From Stagonosporopsis chrysanthemi (lineage: Eukaryota; Ascomycota; Dothideomycetes; Pleosporales; Didymellaceae): a stretch of DNA of 64,000 nt. A model generated the notes under the pieces. The model was not told where the DNA came from and made no database searches. It saw nothing but the letters and a program-made list of their open reading frames with translations. The stretch is taken from NCBI GenBank assembly GCA_022560025.1, contig JAFISE010000117.1:36141-100140 (forward strand), in the 5' to 3' direction. Both the position numbers and the translations under genes were made by a program. Positions 43,482 through 55,285 of the stretch are shown here, piece after piece. Positions within the stretch are counted from its first letter, which is position 1, and every line of letters starts with the position of its first letter.

Positions 43482-44803
43482 TCAGGCGTGAATATAGCAG
43501 AAGGGCCCGCCAACCGTGCTCATGGCATCACCGATGGTCACATTCGGGTATCCCACATATGGACCCATGACCAAATGGTCACCTAGCGTGGCATTCTTTG
43601 TGCCTACTTCACCAATACGGCCCGCGGAGCCAGCAAGTGCCTTCTCACGGTTCTTCAGATCCAAGTTCTGCCATGTCCACCAGACACGATCGATCATTGC
43701 CTGAACGGTGTTAGTACAAACAAGATTCGGGTTCATATTGCGCTTACATGATGAGGATAAAACGCCGGATCAGCAGGGGAGTTGAAAAAGTCCGATCCAG
43801 CATCTCCACCCATGGTGTAGTGACCACCTGTATGTACACCCATGCTGCCCTTGGCAAATTCACCTTGGTATACGGCCTGGAATGTTGCGATGTCCTTGTT
43901 GTTCTTGATCAAGCTGACGACTTCGTAGTCGGATGTAGCATTAGCGGCTTGCAGGGAAATGTCACGGCGTAGGCAGCGGGGATTGTATCCCAGGCCGTCA
44001 GCTTGTGGATTTTTGGGAAGACCGCCAGGAATCTGAAGCATAGATTGGAGTGGACCCATATTGATCTTGAAGCTATTGAAAGTCAGCCGGTCTGTGCATT
44101 CCGAGTGGCTGACTGAAACCTACTCTTTGAAGGGGCCAGATGTAACACATCCACCACCTGTGCCAGGCTCAAGGTGCATGTAGCATGGCCCAGCAATACC
44201 GTCCCAGGGGAAACAGGAAGCATTTCGACCGGGGACGTACTCCCCATCGCCTGACATGCTGGATGCACTGCCATCATAGAAAGGTCCACTCTTCGGGTCA
44301 TCGGCGTAGTGAGACCAGTTGTAGTAAGGAAAGGTGCCTTTGTAACTACATTCATTTCTAAGCATCTGCTCGAATGTCCAGGTAAAGTATCTATGCCATG
44401 TCAAGAAGTTGCCAGTGCCATGAATTGTCCATGACTGCTGAATATGTGTGACTACAAGATCGTCGAAACGACTCTTCGCACCAGGCGCGATGGAGGCTGG
44501 AGTCTTTGCCGGCAGTTTGTGGAGGCAGTTGACGGCATCGTTGAATGCAATTCTCTCTTTACGGGACAGCGTCGCCCTATAGCCACATCAGCAGTGTCAA
44601 CACCTACGGATGGAATTGACTTACCATTCCCTGCGGATGGACAGCTTGTCCAACGTGCAGTTCCCGGGGCTTGGGAATCCATTCTGAGCAAGATGCAATC
44701 CAAGCTTGAGCACGCCCTTAGCCGCTAGAACATCATTCTCCATGAACTTCAGGGCATCAGCGCTGCACGCCAAGGCAGTATAGAAAAGGTTCGACAACTT
44801 CAT
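43482..44803 (-). CDS. secreted tyrosinase (common central domain, type-3 copper)
   Basis: Four exons on the minus strand (44803-44625, 44576-44124, 44072-43748, 43700-43482; introns 47-51 nt) give 391 residues. A short hydrophobic start (MKLSNLFYTALACSADA) is a likely signal peptide. CuA ligands are the His in 'VVTHIQQ', in 'TIHGTGNFL' and in 'TWHRYF'. CuB ligands are in 'GVHTGGHYTMGG' and 'DPAFYPHH', followed by 'AMIDRVWWTWQ'. The spacing matches short fungal tyrosinases that oxidise phenols to quinones (melanin, cross-linking or secondary metabolism). I see no C-terminal membrane anchor. The last intron separates 'FYPHH' from 'AMIDR', and it must be removed to bring the final copper-site His in line with the rest. 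Confidence 0.9.
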
Positions 44804-46652
44804 TGTGAAGTTTGAGAAAATCGATGAAAATCGATACCGCGTTCCTGCCAGTCGCGAGCATGAGCATGAGCATGATGTCCAGCAAGGGCAGCTCGGAGGT
44901 TCTTATAGTGCGTGTATCCCTATAGCATGGTACTACCAACCAATCATATAGAGTACTGCTGCAAAGCGATAGAAAGGCAGAGCACGGCCATGCTCTGGTA
45001 GAGAGAGTCAGTGGCATCGGGCAGCTAAATATGTGCGGGGAACATAATTTGAGAAGTTTAGTTACACAAACTCGACGCTACGGTACGGGAGAGAAAGTTA
45101 CTAATATTCGTGCTGTGTTGGTCACGACAACGGCGATTTGTATTCATCTCATACTCAACACAGTCCTGGGCTATGTACATAACAAGGCCCGTCCTGCTCC
45201 TAACGGGTTTGTCGTGCGGATCAGGGTGGAGGACGAGCACATTCGATAACTGTGCCACGTTGGCACAGCTGAAGGGACGGAACGGCACGTTTGGCCGCAT
45301 ACACTAATTTCGAACCTTGGAAGGCGGCTAAGGAAGGACGGAAGAGCCCAGGGTCCTTGTATGATATTTGTATTAGGTTGCGGGTATGTCGAGCAGCGCG
45401 GCAGGTGTTGAAGTGAGAGCGTGGATTGGGAAGATTGGAAGCGGGGCACACGGCCTGGCCACGCTTGCCTGATCTGAGCACTTGCACATACCTTAGCCGG
45501 CCCCAGACGCCACAACAACTGGCACGGCCAAGTTTCAATGTAGAATAGATTGGCTGACTCCTGGTGTTAGCTCAATCAAGGCCATTCGTCAGAGTGTGAC
45601 GAGTCGCGCAGTTTTCACAGAGGAGTGAATACGAACACGAAAGAGTGTATGTCGCGAGGAAAAATATCACAAGGAGGCTGAAGATCCCTTCAATATGGTA
45701 TTAGGTGACACCATTCGAAAGAATAAAAGCGATATCAAACATGCCGTGGTGAGTTTTATCTGATTCGTTGGCTCGCAAGTACGTGTAAAAGGATCCCCAT
45801 ACGTTCTCTGTTCACAACGCTGATCCACATACTCGCTCCGCTTGGTTAGCACCGTATGTATTCCATCTAAAGACCCATTGAAATACATTTTTGCACCATC
45901 GCCGCTACGTCTCCGGCTCAGAGAACGCAGTTTGCACGTCTATTTGGCAGCATCCACAGCACCACTGGCACAGAGTATGCAACAAAGAACATAAATAGCA
46001 CGAGGATTGTCGTACAGCCATATGGTAACATGTATGCTGCTGATGGAAGAAGGTATCGAAGAGGAGGTACCGACGAGGACTCCATCCGAGCTCTGGCAAT
46101 AGAGAGAACGATGGTACCCGCGTAACAAGAGTGGCGCATATTCACGAAGTCATCACAAATCAATCTCACCGGTTTGCTATCACAAGTAACATTGTATTGC
46201 AACCAAATTGGAACCGTAGGTTATGATGATTGGGGCATTCGATGCTGAAGAAGAGTTGTCAGTTCGCAATATCTGTACTCTGAGAGCGTGGACAGTCTTC
46301 GGGTTGACTGCGTCCATGTTCCGCGAATGTGAGTAGTCATCGTACGTATCACTGCTACAAAGCGTTTCGTCACTGACATTCATCAAGTGTGTGCTGTCAC
46401 ATAGATGTACGATACAGCTCAACCGCGTAGCGACATTCCATTCCACGTGCCCTTGACGTGGCTCTGTCTTTGCATACCTGAAACTGACCTGGCCCTATCA
46501 GATCTGTGTTATATCTTGATTTGTGACCAGCATAGTGGATGTATATAAAGATCAATGCTGCCTCCTTTGGGAGGCTCACAACAGGAGATCAGCACTTTAA
46601 AAAAACTCTATACCAGACCACTATACACAGCGCTTTTGCTGACCCCAGAGAC
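44804..46652. other. gene-poor stretch; TATA box near the right end
   Basis: 1.85 kb with no convincing gene. Short overlapping frames at about 45905-46200 have hydrophobic parts but no consistent protein. TATATAAA at 46542-46549 lies about 105 bp before the ATG at 46653 and probably drives that gene. Confidence 0.5.
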
Positions 46653-47792
46653 ATGAGAACAGAAGCTGCGATCACCCAAGAAGAAGAGAACGACTTCAAT
46701 CCACCAATCCCGCAAACTCTCAACGACCGCCGAGCGCGATGGATTCACCTCTTACGTGACCACCAGTACGAGCCCGTCATCCACGACATCCTCCGCGACG
46801 AGCTCCCAAAATACACCAACAGCCGGGTGATCGATCCTACAGATGGGGTGACCCATATGCGCGAATGCGCGCTGATTCTTGCTTCAGCACCGAAAGTATT
46901 CTTTGCAGCCGTAGAAGGCACTCTAGTGAGTCGAATGAGACATGATGCTGAAATGCAATTGGAACATGCCAACTTACTGCGACGAGCGGAACACCAGCCG
47001 AGTATCTATGTTCACTTGCTTGCTGATGAGGAGGGACACGCGCCGACGCCGGCGCAGTATCTGCTGATCCGTGATGCAATACAACGATACCTAGACATCT
47101 CCACATCCACCCAAGCAGCTGCACATACAAATGCCAACGCTATAGACTGCATAACCCCTCCTCCGGTCTCTCCTGGCGCCTCAGCAAAGGGTCATCGTAA
47201 ATACCTCTCCACCTCCCGTTCCACCCGCTCCCCGCACCGCGTCACCACCCTACACCGCCTCATCACGGGTATCACGCACCGGTGCACGGCTCCCCCTCCT
47301 CTCTTACACGCTCCAGTCCCCTTTCCCCCGGCAGAAGTCGGATACTCCCTCTCCGCCCCTTCGCGACTAGCCCAACACCGCACCCACCACTCCTCCAACA
47401 TCGTCATGAACCTCGTCGAAGACATCTGCACGTTTCTATACCGCGACCACACTCTCCCCCAGCACTTTACACTTCACCAATTTGTGGTGTTCCTGTGCTG
47501 GAGGAGGGAGCAGGTGCGTATCGCAGAGATTTTCGTGTCTGGGTTGATGCAGAGTTGGGTGGAGGCTGGGGGGATGAATGGGTGGCCTGCGGGGAGAAGT
47601 GTGACGAGTGTGGAAAGGCTGGGGGAGAGGGAATGGGAGGGGTTTGAGGAAGGGGCGAAGAGGGATGGGGTGCGGGAGAGGATGAGGAGGTTGATAGTGA
47701 GGGCAGGGAGATGGGTTCAGGCGTTGGAGTGGGAGGTTGAATCTGAGGTGGAAGATGATGAGCTAATGCAAGGGGAGATGGAGGTTGCTTAG
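46653..47792 (+). CDS. hypothetical protein of 379 residues
   Basis: Single exon. The frame has an earlier ATG at 46539, but that codon overlaps the TATATAAA box (46542-46549), so I chose ATG 46653. The protein is soluble and largely helical. Residues about 1-150 ('RRARWIHLLRDHQYEPVIHDILRDELPKY', 'TLVSRMRHDAEMQLEHANLLRRAEHQ') may form a structured N-terminal part, followed by a Ser/Pro/Arg-rich linker (about 165-240) and a C-terminal helical region ending in an acidic tail. No known domain recognised. It could be a lineage-specific protein. Confidence 0.6.
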   Translation: MRTEAAITQEEENDFNPPIPQTLNDRRARWIHLLRDHQYEPVIHDILRDELPKYTNSRVIDPTDGVTHMRECALILASAPKVFFAAVEGTLVSRMRHDAEMQLEHANLLRRAEHQPSIYVHLLADEEGHAPTPAQYLLIRDAIQRYLDISTSTQAAAHTNANAIDCITPPPVSPGASAKGHRKYLSTSRSTRSPHRVTTLHRLITGITHRCTAPPPLLHAPVPFPPAEVGYSLSAPSRLAQHRTHHSSNIVMNLVEDICTFLYRDHTLPQHFTLHQFVVFLCWRREQVRIAEIFVSGLMQSWVEAGGMNGWPAGRSVTSVERLGEREWEGFEEGAKRDGVRERMRRLIVRAGRWVQALEWEVESEVEDDELMQGEMEVA

Positions 47793-48281
47793 GGCTTTTG
47801 GCCTGAGGTACTGTCGAATATGTCAAGGTGGAGCATGTTAAGTGGACACAGGCTATGCAGAAGATGGCACACGCTTCATGACTCACAGTACGTTGACGCA
47901 TTGGTGCTGTGAATTGAGTCACAGATATGACACGCTGTGCGAAGGTGTCTGAGGGCGCGTGATGCAAAGTGAGTGTGAACTGGCGGAAAGTTTGTAGCGG
48001 ATGCTGACGTTGCCGCGTTGCGCCACACTGCGCCACATTCAGCAGCCACAATGACCGCTAGCGTGTTTTTGACTCAGATATTCCCCTCCAAAACCCCTCC
48101 AGCTGCTGGGCGTGAGCGTAACGAAGCGTGCTTTGTCTGAACTGTTTGCCAGAGCTCAGGTAAGAGATACCCCAATATTAAGGTAATATGCTACAGCTGT
48201 CCAATTGCTCAGTACGTGCAACATAGCTCTGTGCCTTCTTCGATTATGCTTTCGTTATCGAGCACTAACAATAGCAGTAGT
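47793..48281. promoter_or_regulatory. intergenic, promoter of glutaminyl-tRNA synthetase gene
   Basis: About 490 bp. TATTAAGGTAATAT around 48176-48189 is the most TATA-like sequence. No gene seen. Confidence 0.4.
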
Positions 48282-48524
48282 ATGGCAGAATCAACAGCAA
48301 CACCGCCCGCAGCGGCACCTGCCGAGGAAGAGAAGGGTCCCTCTAAGCGCGCGCTCGAGAAGGCCGCAAAGAAAGCCGCTGCAAAGGCCAAAAAAGCTGA
48401 ACACGCGCTGCGACCAAAAGAGCAGGCAAAGCCCGCCGCCAAAGCCGAGCCTGTGAGCATATTCGCTGAGGGCTGGCTGAAGCGCGTGTACGAGGAGAAG
48501 CCTGCCAAAGAGGTGTACACGCGG

Positions 48525-48556
<32 letters not shown>

Positions 48557-50224
48557 TGGCCACTGCAAAGCCATCGCCGTCAACTTTGGCTTCGCGAAGC
48601 ACCACAAGGGTCAGTGCTACTTGCGCTACGACGACACAAATCCGGAGAAGGAGGAGGAGCAGTACTTCACAAGCATCCTGGACATCATCAAGTGGCTGGG
48701 CTTCGAGCCGTGGAAGGTCACCTACAGCAGCGACAACTTCGACAAACTGTACGAGCTGGCTGAGGAGCTGATCCGCAAGGATGGCGCATACGTGTGTCAC
48801 TGCTCGAGTGAGTCACGACACCGAAACATGCAGGTCGAGGCTAATTCAGCGTAGGAGAGGAGGTCAACATGCAGCGCGGTGGTCCCGACAACCGCGGCAA
48901 GCGCTACGCCTGCGAGCACCGCACACGGCCCATCGACGAGTCCATCGCCGAATTTCGCGCCATGCGCGACGGCAAGTACAAGGCCGGCGAGGCTTACCTG
49001 CGCATGAAGCAGAGTCTGACGGATCCCAATGAAGGCAACCCGCAGATGTGGGATCTGCCCGCCTACCGTGTCGTCGAGAAGAACCACCACCACCGCACTG
49101 GCGACCACTGGAAGATTTACCCTACATATGACTTCACGCACTGCATCTGTGATGCGCTTGAGGGTATCACGCACTCTATGTGTACTGTCGAGTTCCGTCA
49201 GAGCAGGATCTCGTACGATTGGTTGCTGGAGCAGCTTGACATGAAGGTTCCCAAGTCAGAGGAGAAGGGGCCTATGCAGAGGGAGTATGGACGTCTCAGC
49301 GTCAACGGCACCATTCTGTCGAAGCGCCGCATCCTCATGTTGGTTGAGGGCGCAAAGGTCGGCGATAGAGTAATCCCTCCATCCGTCCGCGGCTGGGACG
49401 ACCCACGCCTGTACACCATGGTTGCGCTGCGCCGCCGAGGCATCCCAGCAAAGGCCATGCTCAACTTTGTCGAAGAGCTCGGCGTCACAGACTCGTACAC
49501 TGATATCGAAACGCCCCGCTTCGAATCCTCGATCCGCAAGCACCTCGAGCGTACCGTGCCGCGCCAAATGCTCGTCCTCGACCCCATCAAAGTCACCATC
49601 TCCGACTTCGCGCCCGAAGACTCGCAGGAGGTCACTGTGCCCTACGACCCCAAGGGCGGCATACCCGGCGAGCGCAGCGTCAAGATCGGCAACACGTTGT
49701 TCATCGACCGCAGCGACTTCCGCGAGGAAGACGATCCGGACTACTTCCGCTTGGCGCCCAACAAAACCGTTGGACTTTACAATGTCCCCTTCTCGATCCG
49801 CGCAACGTCGTTCGAGAAAGACGACACGGGCAAAGTGACCAAAATCACCGCTGTCAAGGTCCCCGCGGCCGAGAAACCCAAAGCCTACATCCAGTGGGTC
49901 GACGCTGAGACAGGAATTAGTGTCACCGCGCGCCAATACAACTCTCTCTTCAAGAGCGAGTCGCCCAATGGGCTGAACTGGAAAGACGGCAGCTGGGCCG
50001 ACGACCTGCGTCCGGACTCTGAGATCATCTACGAGAACGCAGTGATCGAGCGCGGGCTGAACAATCTCATCAAGGAGAACAGTCTCAACCCTAGTGGCAG
50101 CAGTGATAAGCTGGTAAGGTTTCAGGCGCTGCGGACGGCGTATTTCTGCGTTGATGTCGAGAGTACACAGGATAAGATTGTATTGAATCAGATTGTTAGT
50201 CTGAGGGAGGACAAGGGAAAATGA
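48282..50224 (+). CDS. GLN4: glutaminyl-tRNA synthetase (cytosolic)
   Basis: Two exons (48282-48807 and 48855-50224; 47-nt intron with a GCTAATT branch site) give 631 residues. It attaches glutamine to tRNA-Gln for translation. An Ala/Lys-rich N-terminal extension (about residues 1-55) precedes the class I catalytic core. The HIGH signature is at residues 91-94 in 'RFPPEPNGYLHIGHCKA', and the KMSKS counterpart is 'ILSKRR' near 329-334. 'YDDTNPEKEEEQYF' and 'TVEFRQSRISYDWLLEQL' are GlnRS/GluRS landmarks; 'GWDDPRLYTMVALRRRGIPA' and the two C-terminal anticodon-binding beta barrels favour GlnRS. The extension is shorter than the yeast N-terminal domain. An in-frame ATG at 48246 is an alternative start. 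Intact. Confidence 0.93.
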
Positions 50225-50563
50225 GTGCATTGTAGTCGAGCGAGGCGTTGGGGATGAGGACGACGAGATGAGTTTACGAAAGAACAGCATGAATTCCACA
50301 ACTCTATAGCCCTCCAAAAAAGGTTTGAAATTGGGGAGGCATTTAGTGACAACTCATTTAGCTTCACGTACTTCACAATACAATCAGATAGCTACCCAAT
50401 TCGGAGGATGGATGGTGGCGCTAACCCCACACAACAGTGTTCGTGAAGGTTCCAACGCTTGGGCCACGCGGGATCGGCGCAACATGGTCCGACCTGGCAG
50501 CGGCGACTGATGGCGCAACTGACAAAAGTTGGAGAGAACACGTTCAACTTCATCGTCAACACC
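50225..50563. promoter_or_regulatory. intergenic, promoter of SPF1
   Basis: About 340 bp between the glutaminyl-tRNA synthetase stop and the preferred ATPase start. An alternative in-frame ATG for the ATPase lies at 50510. No other feature seen. Confidence 0.4.
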
Positions 50564-53500
50564 ATGGCGTCTCGCGTGCCCCTCATTAATGAGAGGCAAA
50601 TCAGGGCTTCATCCTTGCACGATCCTCTACCGTGGCAGCTTTGCCTATACGTGGCCCCTTTCCTAATCATCTGGCCCGCATTCTCGTCCATCTACCTCTC
50701 CCAGGCGCGCTACGATCAGTACATTCAATCCCAGGAATGGACGTTTGTGTGGGTGGCGAGCATCGTCACGCTGCAGTCGCTCATTTGGCTGCTGACGCAA
50801 TGGAACATCAACCTCAAGACAGCCTTTACCACGACGAAAGCGCACGATGTTCGCACCGCTCAACTCATTAAGGTTCAGCCCATCGAGAACGCGGGCGCCG
50901 CCGAGATCTGCCAGCTGAAGCGCGACACGGTCGGTGGCAAGCCCAACCTCTCGTTCCTCTTCCAGAAGCGCCGCTTCCTCTACGATGCGGAGAAAGGCTC
51001 GTTCGCCCCGCTCGCATACGCCCTCGACAGTGACCCGAAGCCGCAGCTCAAGACGCTGCAGCAGACACAGGGTCTCGTCTCGCCTGCCGAAATTGAGCGC
51101 ATCCAGCAGCACTACGGCGACAATGCCTTCGATATTCCCGTCCCGACCTTCACCGAGCTCTTCAAGGAGCACGCCGTCGCGCCCTTCTTCGTATTCCAGA
51201 TCTTTTGCGTTGGGCTGTGGATGCTGGACGACTACTGGTACTACTCGCTGTTCACGCTGTTCATGCTGGTTATGTTTGAGAGCACCGTTGTGTGGCAGCG
51301 CCAGCGTACCCTCACTGAGTTCCGCGGCATGAGCATCAAGCCGTACGAGATCCTCGTTTACCGCCAGAAGAAATGGGAGGAGGTCATGAGCGACAAGTTG
51401 CTGCCAGGTGATGTGGTCAGCGTGGGCCGCACAAAGGAGGACTCGGGTGTGGCTTGTGATATGGTGCTGCTTGAGGGGTCGGCTATCGTCAACGAGGCTA
51501 TGCTGTCGGGCGAGAGTACCCCCGTGCTCAAGGAGTCAGTGCAGCTTCGCCCCGGCGAGGCGCGCATCGAGCCTGAGGGTCTGGATAAGAATGCGTTCCT
51601 GTGGGGTGGCACAAAGGTCCTTCAGGTTTCGCACGGCAACACTGCTGAGGACGATGCAAACACAGTCTCGCGCCTGTCGTCTGGCGTGCCTCCACCACCA
51701 GACAAGGGCGCAGTCGGTGTCGTTATCAAGACTGGATTCGAGACTAATCAGGGCAGTCTCGTCAGGACTATGATCTACGCCACCGAGCGCGTCTCCGCCA
51801 ACAACGTCGAGGCGCTGCTCTTCATCCTCTTCCTTACTGTCTTTGCCATCGCGGCCTCCTGGTATGTATGGCAGGAAGGTGTCAGACTCGACCGCCAGCG
51901 CAACAAGCTTCTGCTTGACTGCGTCTTGATCGTTACCAGTGTCGTTCCGCCCGAGCTGCCCATGGAACTCAGTCTCGCTGTCAACACCTCTCTAGCCGCG
52001 CTGAGCAAGTACGCCATCTTCTGCACCGAGCCCTTCCGTATCCCATTCGCCGGTCGCGTCGACATCGCCTGCTTCGACAAGACTGGTACCTTGACTGGAG
52101 AGGACCTTATCGTTGAGGGTATTGCGGGTCTATCCTTGGGCCAGTCTGGCGTCAAGACTAGCGCTGACGGTGCTCACACCGAGCTCACCAAGGTCAACGA
52201 AGCCGGCACTCAAACCACTCTCGTTCTTGCTACTGCACACGCTCTCGTCAAGCTGGATGAAGGAGACATTGTCGGTGAGCCTATGGAGAAGGCTACCATC
52301 GAAGCCCTTGGCTGGAAGGTTGGCGCCAAGGACACGCTGAGCGCATCTACTACCACCGCCAAATCGCACGCCGAGCTCGTCCAGATCCGCCGCCGCTTTC
52401 AATTCTCGTCTGCCCTGAAACGTCAGAGCTCCGTCGCCACCGTCCTAGTCAACAACAGCAGCGGAAAGAAGGTCCGAAGCACATTCGTTGGTGTCAAGGG
52501 TGCGCCCGAGACAATTCGCAAGATGCTGGTAAATGCTCCAGCCAACTACGAAGAGACATTCAAGCACTTCACTCGTAATGGTGGCCGTGTCCTCGCCCTT
52601 GCCTACAAGTTCCTCGCTGAGGAGGGCGAGTGGGGCCAGAACCGCATCAATGATCTCAAGCGGGAGCAGGTCGAGTCAGATCTGCACTTCGCTGGCTTCC
52701 TCGTCCTTCAATGCCCACTCAAGCCTGACGCTATCGAGGCATGCCGCTCGCTCAATGAGTCTAGCCATCGCGTTGTCATGATCACTGGTGACAACCCGTT
52801 GACAGCCGTACACGTTGCTAAGCAGTGCGAGATTGTCGATCGTGAGTGCTATATCCTCGATGCGCCTGAACATGATGAGTCTGGTACCGCTCTTGTCTGG
52901 AAGAGCGTTGATGACAAGGTCAATATCCCTGTCGACCCTACACAGCCTTTGTCTGCCGACGTCATTGCCTCTAAGGACATTTGTATGACCGGTTACGCTC
53001 TCGCCAAGTTCGTCGGTCAGCCAGGCTGGAAGCAGATTCTCCGCCATACTTGGGTCTACGCTCGCGTGTCGCCGAAGCAGAAAGAGGAAATCCTGCTCGG
53101 CCTGAAGGACTGCGGCTACACTACGTTGATGGCTGGTGATGGCACAAACGACGTCGGTGCGCTCAAGCAGGCTCACATTGGAGTTGCGCTGCTCAACGGT
53201 ACCCGTGAGGACCTTGACAAGATCGGCGAGCACTATCGTAACACCAAGATGAAAGAGATCTACGAGAAGCAGTGCCAGATGATGACCCGCTTCAACCAGC
53301 CCCAGCCGCCCGTTCCCGTCCACATCGCCCACCTGTATCCTCCCGGTCCCACCAACCCGCACTATGAGAAGGCCATGCTCCAGCAAGCGCAGAGGAAGGG
53401 CTTGACGAACGGCACCGCGAATGGCTCCACAGATGTTGCAGTTCCGGAGAAGAAGCCCATGGGTATTCAAGAGCAGATATCACAGAAGATGCTGGAGTCT

Positions 53501-54494
53501 GAGCTTGATGAGCTGAACAACGAGCCGCCGACAATCAAGCTGGGCGACGCGTCCGTCGCTGCCCCTTTCACATCGAAGCTTGCCAACGTCATTGCCATCC
53601 CCAACATCATCCGCCAGGGTCGCTGCACACTTGTCGCAACGATTCAGATGTACAAGATCCTTGCTCTCAACTGTTTGATCTCCGCCTACTCGCTGTCTGT
53701 GCTGTATCTTGATGGTATCAAGTTTGGAGACGGTCAGGTCACAATCTCGGGTATGATGATGAGCGTCTGCTTCTTGTCCATCTCCCGTGCGAAGGTATGT
53801 GCAGCCTCCATTGTATCCGCTCAATCACACTAACAACATCCAGACCGTCGAAGCCCTTTCCAAAGAGCGTCCACAGCACAACATCTTCAACATCTACATC
53901 ATCGGCTCCGTCCTCGGCCAATTCGCCATTCACATCGTCACTCTAATCTATGTATCGCAATACGTCCAGCGCGTTGAGCCTAAAGACCCGAACCCTGATC
54001 TAGAAAAGGAATTCGAACCCTCCCTCCTCAACTCTGCAATATACCTCCTACAACTCATCCAGCAGATCTCGACCTTCGCAATCAACTACCAAGGCCGCCC
54101 TTTCCGCGAGTCCATCCGCGAAAACAAGGCAATGTACTGGGGTCTTGTCTCCGTGTCCGCCGTGGCCTTCTCCTGTGCTACCGAGTTCATCCCCGAGATC
54201 AATGAGAAGCTCAAACTCGTCCCGTTCACCAGCGACTTCAAGTTCATGATCACGACGGTCATGGCGGGCGATTTTGTGGCCTGCTACATCATCGAGAAGG
54301 GACTCAAGTTCTTCTTCAGCGATAACAAGCCAAAGGATATTGCGGTGCGCAGACCAGATCAGCTGAAGAGAGAGGAGGAAAGGAAGAGGCAAGAGGAGAG
54401 GGAGGCGCAGGAGAAGAAGAACAAGGAGGCGGAGGAAAAGGCTGCTTTGGCGGGCATCCAGCCGAAGGTCGGTGGGGCGACAAGGAGGAGGTAG
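50564..54494 (+). CDS. SPF1: P5A-type ATPase of the endoplasmic reticulum (Spf1/ATP13A1)
   Basis: Two exons (50564-53794 and 53844-54494; 49-nt intron) give 1293 residues, as expected for P5A ATPases. ATG 50564 (CACCATGG context) gives the usual start 'MASRVPLINERQIRASSLHDPLPW'; an in-frame ATG at 50510 would add 18 residues. Landmarks: the P5A-specific membrane motif 'PPELPMELSLAVN', phosphorylation motif 'CFDKTGTLTGEDL' with Asp505, 'KGAPETI' in the nucleotide domain and hinge 'AGDGTNDVGALKQAHIGVALL'. The C terminus ends in a charged coiled-coil region. P5A ATPases extract mis-inserted transmembrane helices from the ER membrane and affect sterol and manganese homeostasis. Fully intact over 3.9 kb, which argues for good local sequence quality. 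Confidence 0.96.
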
Positions 54495-54703
54495 ATTGGT
54501 GATGGGGTTGAGGTGGGGTGTGTATAGAGTGTAGACAGCTGCCCTGGCATGGGGGCGCGTGTAGTATAGCTAAGAATTTTTTCGCTTGCTGTTGAATAAA
54601 TTTTTCACATTGAACTGAATGGAATTGATGTCAAGTCTATCTACCACTACTCCCATATCACATTGAATCCATTTCCTGACTAACCCAAATCCCTACTGAT
54701 GCC

Positions 54704-55285
54704 TCACTCATCGGGTGGACAACCAACCGACTTCAAGGACTCTGAGATATCACGACGGGAAGCCCGAAGAGCATAAGCGCAGTCGCGGTCCAAGCCTAGC
54801 ATGCCATCGAAGCCAAAGTGCATCTTTTTCTCCGCGGCCTTCTGCAGCAAAAAATCCAAATCACCAGCATCTTTCTGTCTTTTTGCGTGACTTCGGCCAA
54901 GATTGCGATGAGCATACCGACTTTGGTCTGAGTTATAGCATCCAGAGGTGCAACAATGGCACTTTGTCATGTGCTGCACATACTCGCCAGTCGGAACGCC
55001 GTCCAAGTCAACCTTTGAGGGCTTGATGATGTCGACATTGAACTTCTTGTCGTCAAGTTTGAGAAAAAGGGACTTTCTGCATGTCTCTCCGAACATGTCA
55101 TGTTGTAGCAGCATGTCCTTTGCGGCTTTTGGAGCCTGTTCTTCAACCAGGATGTCGAAATCTGCAGTGCGTCTGTCATACATGCCCATTGCCCAGAGGG
55201 CACCTGCACCGATGACACGGTATGACATGGAGCCCATGGCCGATGCAACAATGTCAAGACCTCTCTGTAAGTTGTTCTCGGACAT
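54704..55285 (-). pseudogene. nucleotidyltransferase-fold protein gene, probably decaying
   Basis: The open frame from ATG 55285 encodes 193 residues. The first part ('YRVIGAGALWAMGMYDRRTADFDILVEE') has the G-G/A-x-A...R-T-x-D-x-D-I pattern of minimal nucleotidyltransferase folds, and 'KRQKDAGDLDFLLQKA' near the end also fits. Between them the frame reads as an unlikely Cys/His-rich piece. Other frames of the same strand contain what looks like the missing part: 'KVPLLHL' (about 54950-54965), then 'DAITQTKVGMLIAILAEVTQK' (about 54888-54952). So at least three small indels seem to have occurred, which cancel and leave the frame open. A C-terminal part follows. I treat it as probably inactive. 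Start and any 5' exon are uncertain. Confidence 0.5.

Noticed and set aside
45905..46202. Minus-strand frames with a hydrophobic segment
   Set aside because: Two overlapping frames are equally open and neither has a good start context or family resemblance.
46539..46652. Start of the 379-residue protein at ATG 46539
   Set aside because: This ATG overlaps a TATATAAA box, so it would be upstream of the transcription start. ATG 46653 is preferred.
49256..50317. 353-residue minus-strand frame opposite glutaminyl-tRNA synthetase
   Set aside because: Shadow of a strongly biased coding sequence; no protein-like motif.
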